From: CAZTTG01 sp964615935
GTDB taxonomy: Bacteria; Planctomycetota; UBA1135; GCA-002686595
Direction of reading: 5' to 3'
Assembly: GCA_964615935.1 (NCBI GenBank)
Contig: CAZTTG010000065.1
Span: 1-35,854, forward strand
DNA: 35,854 bases
Position numbers and translations under genes: made by a program. Shown here piece after piece: positions 1 through 7,800 of the stretch. Numbering within the stretch: position 1 is the first letter of the stretch; every line of letters starts with the position of its first letter. The notes below the pieces were generated by a model, which saw only the letters and a program-made list of their open reading frames with translations, made no database searches and was not told the DNA's origin.

Positions 1-108
1 GAGCGCGCTCCTTTCCCGCCGACATCATTTTCGCCACGCGGTTCTTAATTTCGGGAATCCCTGCCGATCCCACGCCCACGCGCCGGCCGAAAAGGGCGAA
101 ACTCTAGC
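1..108. other. Left-edge intergenic stretch
   Basis: This is the sequence beyond the stop of the ankyrin-repeat gene, up to the window edge. It is less GC-rich than its surroundings around 21-55. On the minus strand two consecutive ATG codons (25-28 region) open a short frame that leaves the window, so a gene could begin here and run left. No ribosome binding site or clear promoter supports it, and I do not call a gene. Confidence 0.3.
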
Positions 109-1398
109 CTAGGAGCCCCCTAGCAGCTCGCGGACCTCGGCGTCCCGGGCCAGGTCGGCGGGCCGCTTCCCTTCACCGTCCACCGCCTGGGGATCGGCGC
201 CGCCGCGCAGCAGGGCCTGGACGATGGCCAGGAGGATGTGGGTGGACTGGTCCTGCGCGGCCGCGGCGTGCAGTGGGCTGCGGCCCCGCTCGTCGCGCAC
301 GTCGGTGTCGGCGCCGTGCTCGATCAGTAGCCGGACGAGCTCCGCGCTCCAGACCATGTGCAGGGGCGACCGACCCTGGGCGTCCCGCGCGTCCGGATCC
401 GCCCCGTGGTCGAGCAGGAGGTGGATAAGGGGGCGATCGCGACCCTCGAAGGCCAGGTGCAGGGGCGTCTGCTTCCCGTAGCCACCGCGCGCGTTCACCT
501 CGGCGCCGCGCCGCAGGAGCAGGGAGGCCACATCCAGATGGGGACTCTCGTAGGTCTGCCACGAGAGCTCCTGGTTCTCGATGACGGCGTGCAGGGCCGA
601 GGAGAACTCGCCCGGCACGTTCAGGAGGGCGCCCCGATCGATCATCAGCTCGACCAGCCCGCGATCGCCGATCCGCGCCGCATCGGCGAGCGGATTCTCC
701 TCCAGCTTCCCCGGCGTGACGCGGGCGCCCCTCAGGATCAGGAGGGTCGCCAGGGCCCCGTTCCGGCCGGAGAGCGCCATCTGCAGGGGAGTGCCCCGGT
801 ACTCGACGTCGGCGCTCGCGTCGGCTCCCTTCTCCAGGAGGAGCTCCGCGATCAGGATGTGGCCGCTCCCGGCGGCGGCGTGCAGGGGAGTGATCCAGCC
901 CTCCGTGGGCGGATTCACCGGGGCGCCCTTCTCCAGCAGGAAGCGCGCCATCTCGCCGCGCCCCCAGCGCGCGGCGCAGAAGAGCGGTGAGCTCCCGCTC
1001 CCCTCCCGATGCGCCGGATCCGCCCCGTGCTCGACCAGGTAGCCGGCGATCTCCAGGTCGCCCAGCCGCGCGGCCAGCGCCAGGGGGGTGACCGCGTCGA
1101 CCTCCCCCTTGACGTCGAAGCTGGTGCTCCCCACGTCCGCCCCCTCGCCCACCAGGAGCTCCACCACGGAGAGGTGCCCGTCCACCACGGCCCGGTGCAG
1201 GAGCGTGCCGTAGCAGTGATCTCCGTTGAAGGTCCAGTCGTGGGTCTCGCCCAGGTCGCCTCCCCCGGCCAGGTACGCTCTGGCCCGCTCGAGGGCGGCC
1301 TTCTCGGCGTCGTCGATGGGTGCCTGGAACGACAGCAGGAGGAGCCCGAGACCGGCGAAGCTCAGGGTGCGCCATCCGCGCGCGAGAGTGACGTTCAT
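109..1398 (-). CDS. Secreted ankyrin-repeat protein
   Basis: A 429-residue protein built almost entirely of ankyrin repeats, roughly ten, from about residue 60 to the C-terminus. Units such as TPLHLAFEGRDRPLIHLLLD and SPLHAAAA show the TPLHxAA core and the GADP/GADV turns. Ankyrin stacks bind other proteins; no enzyme domain is seen, so the partner is unknown. The start was set at the ATG at 1396-1398, which is preceded by a purine-rich AAGGAAGGAAGGAC ribosome binding site and begins a hydrophobic N-terminus (MNVTLARGW...LLLLSFQA) that looks like a signal peptide. The frame stays open 28 codons further upstream, but that part is charged and has no signal. It lies 103 bp downstream of the NYN gene on the same strand and could be co-transcribed with it. 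Confidence 0.88.
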   Translation of the reverse strand: MNVTLARGWRTLSFAGLGLLLLSFQAPIDDAEKAALERARAYLAGGGDLGETHDWTFNGDHCYGTLLHRAVVDGHLSVVELLVGEGADVGSTSFDVKGEVDAVTPLALAARLGDLEIAGYLVEHGADPAHREGSGSSPLFCAARWGRGEMARFLLEKGAPVNPPTEGWITPLHAAAGSGHILIAELLLEKGADASADVEYRGTPLQMALSGRNGALATLLILRGARVTPGKLEENPLADAARIGDRGLVELMIDRGALLNVPGEFSSALHAVIENQELSWQTYESPHLDVASLLLRRGAEVNARGGYGKQTPLHLAFEGRDRPLIHLLLDHGADPDARDAQGRSPLHMVWSAELVRLLIEHGADTDVRDERGRSPLHAAAAQDQSTHILLAIVQALLRGGADPQAVDGEGKRPADLARDAEVRELLGGS

Positions 1399-1501
1399 GT
1401 CCTTCCTTCCTTGTCTGCAGAGGTCGTGTGCTTTCGTCCGGTGAGCCATCGGGAATCGCGATGGAGTCTCATCTGATGCCACCCCCGGGCCGCGGGGCGC
1501 G

Positions 1502-2269
1502 TCAGCCCTCGAGCACCTCGGCGATGACGTAGGTGCCGCTGCGCTCGTCGCGGCGCAGCCGGACCAGGCCGCTGCGCTGGGCGTCCTCCAGGAGGCGGCT
1601 GAAGGAGGAGTAGCCGTGGTACTCCTCGTTGAACTGGGGCTGCTTGCGCTTCATGGTGTCCTTGACCAGCGAGCTGTGCAGCTCCTTGTCCTCGCGGTGC
1701 AGCGCGTCCACCGCCTCGAGAAGCTGCAGGAAGGCCTCGGCCTTGACCTGGGGGAGGCCCTCCAGCCGGCGGCTGCGCTCCCTCTCCGGCCGGTGCATCA
1801 GGTCGTCGTAGAGGATGAACTGGTCGCAGTTGTCGATCAGCAGGCGACTGCTGCTGTTCTTGACGCCCACCCCGATGATGCGCTTGCCGTTCTCGCGCAG
1901 CTTGGACACCAGGGGGGAGAAGTCCGAGTCGCCCGACACCAGGGCGAAGGCGTCCAGGTGCGGCTTGGTGAAGGAGAGCTCCATGGCGTCCACCACCATC
2001 TTGATGTCGGCGCTGTTCTTGCCCGCCAGCTTGCTGCCGGGCAGGTCGATCATCTCCACCGCCGCCTCGTGGAAGGCGCGCTTGTAGGACGACAGTCGGG
2101 TCCAGTCGGCGTAGGCCTTCTTGACGATCAGGTTGCCCTTCTCCACCAGCCGCCCCAGGACCAGCTCCACGTCGAAGGGGGGATAGCTCGAGTGGCGCAC
2201 GCCGATGGCGAGGTTCTCTAGGTCGAAGAGGACGGCGATGTTCAGGGCGCTGCGCGGATGCTGGTTCAT
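1502..2269 (-). CDS. NYN (LabA/DUF88-like) nuclease-fold protein with OST-HTH domain
   Basis: A 255-residue protein. Residues about 9-155 form an NYN domain, the PIN-like fold of metal-dependent RNases: LFDLEN (Asp16), the SADIKMVVDAMEL segment (Asp88, Asp94) and the SGDSDF motif (Asp114, Asp116) supply the acidic cluster. Residues about 185-252 fit an OST-HTH (LOTUS) domain, an RNA-binding winged helix, with HGYSSFSRLLEDA and a final GTYVI strand. This arrangement is known from bacterial LabA-like proteins; RNA cleavage or RNA binding is the family expectation, not shown here. The start at 2267-2269 opens the NYN domain directly. The frame continues upstream without similarity. A TACACT -10-like element ends 8 bases before the ATG, so the mRNA may be leaderless. 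The gene is divergent from the structured-RNA locus that begins about 335 bp away. Confidence 0.9.
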   Translation of the reverse strand: MNQHPRSALNIAVLFDLENLAIGVRHSSYPPFDVELVLGRLVEKGNLIVKKAYADWTRLSSYKRAFHEAAVEMIDLPGSKLAGKNSADIKMVVDAMELSFTKPHLDAFALVSGDSDFSPLVSKLRENGKRIIGVGVKNSSSRLLIDNCDQFILYDDLMHRPERERSRRLEGLPQVKAEAFLQLLEAVDALHREDKELHSSLVKDTMKRKQPQFNEEYHGYSSFSRLLEDAQRSGLVRLRRDERSGTYVIAEVLEG

Positions 2270-2277
2270 GGCAGGCG

Positions 2278-2283
2278 AGTGTA
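2278..2283 (-). promoter_or_regulatory. Candidate -10 element (TACACT) of the NYN gene
   Basis: Read on the minus strand, TACACT lies 8 bases before the ATG at 2269. A start site about 7 bases downstream would put the RNA 5' end almost at the start codon. No good -35 was found. Confidence 0.35.
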
Positions 2284-2387
2284 GTCCCGGGGCCCGGCGG
2301 GGACACGAGGCCCCGCGCGGCGGGCCGGGAATCGGCCCGCGAGCGGCGACCGCAAGTCCCTTTCCAGGCGTCTCCAAGGGAAATCGG

Positions 2388-2405
2388 GGCGGTTTCGGCG
2401 GTTTC
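2388..2405. repeat. Tandem 9-bp duplication GGCGGTTTC
   Basis: Two abutting exact copies of GGCGGTTTC (2388-2396 and 2397-2405). It may be a regulatory half-site pair or a simple slippage product. Confidence 0.6.
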
Positions 2406-2448
2406 CCATCCTCGGTACCGGCCGCGAAATCCACCGCCGATGAACACG

Positions 2449-2490
2449 GTTTCCACAGGCCTTCCACAGGCGAGTCCCTCCTTTCCACAG
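2449..2490 (+). repeat. Three direct repeats of TTCCACAG, helically phased
   Basis: Copies of TTCCACAG start at 2451, 2462 and 2483, so the spacings are 11 and 21 bp, that is one and two helical turns. The first and third lie in GTTTCCACA and CTTTCCACA, one mismatch from the relaxed DnaA-box pattern TTWTNCACA; the second has two mismatches. Single further copies occur at 3542 (just past the RNA locus) and 16452. They could be operator sites or weak DnaA boxes. Confidence 0.55.
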
Positions 2491-2605
2491 CGCCCGTGCG
2501 CAAGGTCGAAAACCCGGTCTCCGGGAGGGTCGAGCGCCGCCCTCCGCCGGGCTGCGACTTTCCTCCCCTCCAGCCCGGCCGCGGCCCCACGAGCTCGCGA
2601 ACCCG

Positions 2606-2614
2606 TGGTATGAT
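2606..2614 (+). promoter_or_regulatory. Extended -10 promoter (TGG-TATGAT) of the structured RNA
   Basis: TGGTATGAT matches the extended -10 pattern TGnTATAAT with one change in the hexamer, in a region of otherwise very high GC. Transcription would start near 2621. No clear -35 is visible, as is usual for extended -10 promoters. Similar TGn-TAnnnT elements precede genes at 15577, 16520 and 19949. Confidence 0.6.
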
Positions 2615-2643
2615 CGCGCACCTCAAGGGGATCTTTGAGAACT

Positions 2644-2669
2644 CGGAGTCGAGCGCGAGTAGTCCCTCG
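2644..2669 (+). other. 5' strand of the RNA's closing helix
   Basis: CGGAGTCGAGCGC (2644-2656) and TCCCTCG (2663-2669) are exact reverse complements of 3519-3531 and 3508-3514. Between them G2657/A2658 face A3518/G3517 as a possible tandem sheared pair, GT 2659-2660 pairs with AC 3515-3516, and AG 2661-2662 bulges. This gives 22 Watson-Crick pairs in total. Confidence 0.75.
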
Positions 2670-2683
2670 TGACCGCAAGGTCG

Positions 2684-3504
2684 CGAAGCCCAGAAGGGTC
2701 GGCAGCGGGAGACCGCAAGCCGATTCCGCCGTTACGCAATACTCCAGGGCGCCGGGCGCCGATCGCCGACGGGCGGCGGCGCGGAAAGCGCGAAGGAGGA
2801 TGGCCCGGGAGAACAAACCGTGAGCCAGGGCGGCGGAGGAGAAGACCCTAGAGGGGAACCCTAGGAGAGCCACACGAGGCAACTTCAAGGCCTCGAGGTG
2901 CTCCGTCCGGGGAACGAAGCCCTGAAGCGGACCGCTGGCGGCGGTGAAGCGTCGTCGGGGGAACCACAGGAGGGCAGGAGCCGGGAAACCGGCTACCGCT
3001 CCGGATGGGGAGAGTGCTCTGAAAGGGAGTCGCGCCGGTATCGCGCAGGGGGGGCCCCCCAGCGCAAGGCCGGATCGGGCGCAAGCCGCCTGCCGGATCC
3101 ACCCTCGGACGACGGTTCGAGACGGGTCGCGGGCAGCGGGGAGCACCGGTCGGACCGATGGTGTCGGCGGACAGGAACCTCAGGAGAGCCATCGCGGATG
3201 GACGTGATCCGCGAGGAAATCGAAGGTGCAGACTCGCAAGACGAGCCGCGAGCAGCGGGGAAGCGTTCTAGCCGGAAGAGCGAGTCCGGAAGAGCTAGGA
3301 ACGCGCATGGACCTCCCACGAGCGAGCCCGGCCAGGAGCGATCCTGGACGAGGAGAGCGAGAGGGGGCGAGCCCGATAGAACTTTGGGTCCGCAAGTCCG
3401 TGCCGCCGAACCCCCCCGATCGCCGGGCTGACGTCCAACGAGGAGTGAGCATGGCCCCGGGTGCCGTGCCGAAGCCGTCGATTCATCCCGAAGCTCTGAA
3501 GGGG
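2684..3504 (+). repeat. Three-copy 16-nt motif inside the structured RNA
   Basis: The motif CGAAGCYCWGAAGSGG recurs at 2684-2699, 2915-2930 and 3489-3504, with 13-14 of 16 bases shared between any two copies. Other internal repeats are GGAACC-nn-AGGAGAGCCA at 2855-2872 and 3174-3191 (16 of 18 shared), and GCAGCGGGGA at 3133 and 3252 with a variant at 2702. GCGAGCCCG occurs at 3322 and 3367. Such recurrence suggests repeated tertiary modules in one RNA. Confidence 0.6.
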
Positions 3505-3507
3505 ATG

Positions 3508-3531
3508 CGAGGGAACGAGCGCTCGACTCCG
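3508..3531 (+). other. 3' strand of the RNA's closing helix
   Basis: CGAGGGA (3508-3514), AC (3515-3516) and GCGCTCGACTCCG (3519-3531) pair with 2663-2669, 2659-2660 and 2644-2656. The hairpin 3484-3507 abuts it on the 5' side, as expected of a multi-helix junction. Confidence 0.75.
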
Positions 3532-3595
3532 TCCTCCCCCCTTCCACAGGTCCCGAGCTGCCCCCCACCCGCGGGGATCCGTGCCTCGGCAGGCG

Positions 3596-4834
3596 CTACC
3601 TCGGCTCGACCAGCCCCTGCACCACCGGCGCCACCGCCTCGGCCACGGCGCGCTGCCCGGCGAGGTTGAGGTGGAGATCGGCGTTCCAGAACCAGGGGAC
3701 CTGGCTGGCCCGGAAGGGCGGGCGCAGGTCGACGCAGGGGATCGCTCGCTCGGCCAGGAACTCCATCCAGCCGTCGGCGATGCGGTCGCTGGAGCGAAGC
3801 TCCTCGCGCTCCACTCCCAGCGCCTCGACCACCCGCTCGGACAGCTCGCCAAAGTGCTGCGGCTGGCCGGTGAGCGGCGGCGGCAGGTAGACGAAGACCA
3901 ACCGGATGCCCTCCGCCCGGCACAGTCGCTGCATGGTGTCGGTGAGCGCGACCATGGTCTCGATGGCCACCCGCACCTCGTCGGGGTTGTTCAGGAAGTA
4001 CAGGATCTGCTCCAGCTCCTGGGGTCGCAGGCCGCCGTGCTCGATCCCCTTCTCGGCCAGGGTGCGGCTGTCGTGGGGGCCGGTCTCGTAGGGTCCCCGG
4101 TGGGCGTAGTAGCGCTGGAGCGTCTGCGCGTACTTGAAGTCGTTGCCGCCGAAGACGGTGACGACGAAGAGGTCGGGCTGGAGGTGCAGGAAGCACTCCA
4201 GCACCCCCAGGTAGTGGTAGGGCCCGTAGCCGCCCACGGCCGCGTTGAGGCTCTCGAGGTCCTCGCCCGGCCGCGCGGCGCGCAGCCGCTGGCCGAGCAG
4301 CGCGGGCCAGGTCTCCTCGTCGGCGCACACTCCCTGCACGTGGGAGTCCCCGGTCACCAGGACGCGCAGGTCCGGCTCGTCCAGGAGCTCCTCGGCGCCC
4401 CGCAGGCCCAGGGAATTGGTGTGCATCACCCAGCCTCCTCGGGGGTGCTCCCCGAAGCGCCGCTCGCGGGCCTGTCCGGGCGCCAGCCGGCAGTAGGCGT
4501 GCGGATCGAGGACCTTGTACTTGCGCTCCACCCAGCCCCCGCGTCCCAGCAGGGCGGCCTTGTCGGCCGGATTCAGGACCAGCCCGGGCCAGGGCACTCC
4601 GCCCCGCAGGATGGGCGGTGCGGCCGGAGCGGGCCCGCTGCCGGCGCGCTCCTCGAGCATGTCGCGGAACTCCTCCGTTCGATCGACGGCGTGGACGCTG
4701 TTCCCCGGCCGTCGCGGCCGTAGAAGGAACGCCCAGGCGATGGCCAGGATCAGGAGGGCGCAGAGCGTGAGCGCGCCGAGGCGGTACGCGAGCTTGATGC
4801 GAGGACTCACGGGAAGCGGGACCAACGGGTCCAT
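3596..4834 (-). CDS. Membrane-anchored SGNH/GDSL-type hydrolase
   Basis: A 412-residue protein with one N-terminal membrane segment (about residues 15-38, following RIKLAYRLG) and an extracytoplasmic SGNH fold. The four blocks are visible: GDSHVQG (nucleophile Ser), the NAAVGGYGPY Gly block, FGGNDF (Asn) and the C-terminal NADLHLNLAG with Asp and His three residues apart. Family members remove acyl or acetyl groups from polysaccharides or act as esterases; the substrate here is unknown. The ATG at 4832-4834 was used; a GTG eight codons in would still keep the whole membrane segment. The gene converges on the structured RNA and ends about 60 bp past it. It lies 61 bp downstream of the TPR-CHAT gene on the same strand, so the two may be co-transcribed. 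Confidence 0.85.
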   Translation of the reverse strand: MDPLVPLPVSPRIKLAYRLGALTLCALLILAIAWAFLLRPRRPGNSVHAVDRTEEFRDMLEERAGSGPAPAAPPILRGGVPWPGLVLNPADKAALLGRGGWVERKYKVLDPHAYCRLAPGQARERRFGEHPRGGWVMHTNSLGLRGAEELLDEPDLRVLVTGDSHVQGVCADEETWPALLGQRLRAARPGEDLESLNAAVGGYGPYHYLGVLECFLHLQPDLFVVTVFGGNDFKYAQTLQRYYAHRGPYETGPHDSRTLAEKGIEHGGLRPQELEQILYFLNNPDEVRVAIETMVALTDTMQRLCRAEGIRLVFVYLPPPLTGQPQHFGELSERVVEALGVEREELRSSDRIADGWMEFLAERAIPCVDLRPPFRASQVPWFWNADLHLNLAGQRAVAEAVAPVVQGLVEPR

Positions 4835-4895
4835 TCTAGGAGTCCCCGCCGGAGGGACAAGGAGGGACGCCCCCCCCGGCGGCGGGGCCGGGCGC

Positions 4896-7800
4896 CTACC
4901 GCCACTCCCCCGACAGCACGAAGGCGCCCCAGGTCGAGGGCAGCGGCCGGCCGTGCTCCAGCCGGTTGCGCCGCAGCATCCAGAGCTGCGCCGAGCGCAG
5001 GGCCTCCAGACGACCCATGCCGCGCTCCAGCAGGTTGAGGTGGAGCTCCCGCATCAGGTCTCCCGTGGATTCGTCCTTCACCGACCAGAGCGAGCTGATC
5101 ACCGTCCTCGCCCCCGCGCTGCGGAACGCGCGCCGCAGCCCGATCAGGCCCTCGCCCGACTCCGCGCGGCCGAGGCCGGTCTCGCAGGCCGAGAGCACCA
5201 CCAGCTCCACGCCCGAGAGGTCCAGCCAGCCCACCTCCTCGGCGGTGAGATAGCCGTCCTCGCGGCCCTCCTCGGGGCGGTTCGCGCCGGCGCACACCAG
5301 GCCCGAGAGCAGGCCGGGGTGCTTGCCCACGAGGTGCCGCGCCTCTCGGCGCAGGCTCACTTCCTGGGCCTCCTCGAGCGCCGCCTTCCAGATGGACGGC
5401 AGGCCCTCGGGTTGGAAGAAGCCGTGCGTCGCGAGGTGCAGCGAGGCGTAGCGCGGCAGCTCGTGCTTGAGCCGCTCCTCGGTGACCTCCGCTCCCTGGA
5501 GCAGGAGCCGCTGCCCCCCCTCACCGAAGACGTCCTCGTGCAGATCGAAGACCACCTGCGACTCCGGCGCCGTGGCCGGCAGGCGTGGCCAGTAATCGGC
5601 GAAGCCGCCGCGCAGGGACGAGGCCGGCGCGGGGCTCTCCTCCTCGGCCCGGCTCCAGGCGGCCCGCGAGCGGAAGTCGACGCCGCCAGCCGCCAGCAGG
5701 GAGTCGAGCGCAGCCCGTCCGCCTCGCTCCATGTCCGGCAGGGAGGCCAGGTCCTGCAGGTAGACGAAGGCGCAACGCTCGATCGCGAAGCGGCCGTCCT
5801 CGAGGGGTAGGGCCTCCCAGGGCAGCGTCCCGAGGAAGCCGTCGGGTGAGACGAAGAGCGTGTCGGCTCCCTCCAGGTGGGGAGCCAGCGGGTCCCACAG
5901 GAGCCAGCGCAGCGCGGCGCCGCGGTCCTCGCCGCCCGGCACCTCTCCGAGCACGAGGCCTCGGCGGGCCACCATGTCCTCCAGAAAGGCACCGACCGCC
6001 CGCTCGATCGGAGCGGCCTCGCCGAGGTCGAGGTGCACCGGTACCTCCACCTCGGGGCGGGTGATCCAGACCGAGAGCCGCCGCTCGCTCCAGCCGCCGG
6101 TCGCCCGAAGCTCGCCGCCCTCCACCCTGGGCGGACGCCGGACTCGATGCAGGAAGAAGTCCAGCACGACCGAGCGCTCGGGGAGCGCCGCCTGCATCTC
6201 ATCGAACGAAGAGGACCGGACCTCGATCAGCGAGCCCATCGACCGCTGCAGCTCGAGCTCCAGGCGGTTGCGCTGCCCGCGCAGCTCGGCCACGCGCTGC
6301 TCGTGGGCCTGCGGATCGCGCACGTCGGTCTCCAGCGCCAGGGTGGAGAGCCTCGCCTGACACGCGCGCAGGCCCGCCACGAGCTCCCGCTGCTCGGGAG
6401 TGCTCGCGGCCGAGAGCCTCTCCCGGCTCGCCAGGCTCATCCTCGCCAGCTGACCCTTCCACTCCAGGAGGTCCTCGTAGGCCGCCAGCGCGGCCGCCGG
6501 ATCGTCGAGCCCGGCCGCCAGGCTGAGCTCCAGCTCGAGGGGCTGAAAGACGCGAGCGAGGTAGCGGAATCGCTCCCCCTCGGTCATGGAGCCGAGGATC
6601 CGCCGGCGGTGGTCGCCGCGCCGCTCCCCCTCCCGCCGCACGGTCCCCCAGGCGGCCTCCGGGTCGCCGAGGTCGATCAGCAATCCGGCCAGGTTGGTGC
6701 GGCTCGTGGCCGTCCAGGGGTGATCGCGCCCGTGGACCCTCTCGCAGATCTCGATGGCACGCTCCAGGAGCGGCCGGGCGGCGGCGAGCTGACCCTGCCC
6801 CTGTAGAAGGCTGCCCAGGTTGTTGAGGCTCATCGCGGTGTCGGGATGCCAGGGGCCCAGGGCCTCCTCCCGAATGCTCAGGGCCCGCTCGCAGAGCTGG
6901 CGCGCGGTCTCCAGCTCACCCAGGCCCTCGAGCACGATGGCCAGGTTCCCGAGGTTCGCCGCGGTCTCGGGGTGCTCGGGACCGTACGCCCTCTCGCGGA
7001 TGGCCAGGGCCCGCTCGAAGAGGGGCCGGGCCGACTGGCGCTCGCCCAGGCTCGCGTGGAAGCTGGCGAGGTTGTTCAGGGCCCTGGCGACCTCGGGGTG
7101 CTCCGGGCCTAGAAGCCTCTCCCTCGACTCGAGAGCGCGCTCGAAGACGGGTCGGGCGGCGTCGTGGTCGCCCTGGGCCCAGAGCAGGATGGCCAGGTTG
7201 TCCAGGACCCTCGCGGTGCCGGGGTGCGAAGGGCCGTGGACCCTCTCGCTGATCGCCAGCGCGCGCTCGATGAGGGGTCGAGCGGCATCGAGGTCGCCCT
7301 GGAGCCGGAGCAGGCGACCCAGGTTGTGGAGGGTCGACGCGACCAGGGGATGCTCGGGTCCCAGGACCCTCTCCTCGGTCTCCAGGGCGCGCACCAGGAG
7401 AGGCCGCGCGGCCTCGTACTCACCCTGGGACTCGAGCAGGTTGGCGAGCCGGTTGAGGCTCAGGGTGGTCTTGGGGTGCTCGGGCCCGAGGGTCCGTTCG
7501 CGGATCGACAGGGCGCGCTCCAGGTGAGCTCGAGCGGCGGCGCCGTCGCCCTCGAGCAGCAGCACGGCGGCCAGGTTGCTGAGGCTCAGGGCGGTCTCGG
7601 GATGCCCCGAACCCTGGGCCTTCTCGCGGATGGCCAGGGCGCGTTCCAGGAGAGGCCGGGCCGCGGCGTGGTCGCCCCGGCCCTCGAGCAGCATGGCCAG
7701 GTTATTGAGGCACGTGGCGGTATCGGGGTGCTCGGGCCCGCGGACCGTCTCGTGTATGGACAGGGAGCGCTCGTAGAGCAGCCGGGCGGCGTCGAAGTCC

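Larger units (their letters stand above)
2270..2603. other. Gene-free region between the NYN gene and the RNA locus
   Basis: A 334-bp divergent intergenic region with no credible ORF. It holds the NYN -10 element, a tandem 9-bp duplication at 2388-2405 and three TTCCACAG direct repeats at 2449-2490. It probably carries the control sites of both divergent transcripts. Confidence 0.6.
2621..3540 (+). ncRNA. Candidate large structured non-coding RNA (about 0.9 kb), class not recognised
   Basis: No reading frame here resembles a protein, yet the plus strand is full of RNA structure. The ends pair: 2644-2656 with 3519-3531 (13 perfect pairs), a tandem G.A/A.G, 2659-2660 with 3515-3516, a two-base bulge, and 2663-2669 with 3508-3514. 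Inside are GNRA-capped hairpins at 2671-2682 (GCAA), 2699-2723 (GAGA), 2847-2865 (GGAA), 2979-2994 (GAAA) and 3332-3347 (GCGA). Other helices are at 2756-2782, 2875-2895, 2931-2945, 3144-3163, 3192-3214, 3263-3304, 3449-3469 and 3484-3507. A possible pseudoknot joins loop 3200-3205 to 3431-3436. A 5' hairpin (2622-2639) overlaps a boxA-like GATCTTTGAGAACT. RNase P, tmRNA, SRP and group II intron signatures were looked for and not found. The 3' end is approximate, because no U-tract terminator is visible. Confidence 0.72.

Noticed and set aside
2621..3540. Protein-coding reading frames on either strand, up to about 190 codons
   Set aside because: All are low-complexity Arg/Gly/Ser/Pro strings without motifs, have no ribosome site and overlap each other, as expected of stop-poor high-GC DNA over a structured RNA.
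2621..3540. Known large RNAs: RNase P RNA, tmRNA, SRP RNA, group II intron
   Set aside because: The RNase P core GAGGAAAGTC and ACAGAA boxes, tmRNA ends, the SRP GGAAGCAGCC region, and intron GTGYG start and domain V were looked for and not found. Only a covariance search can be final.
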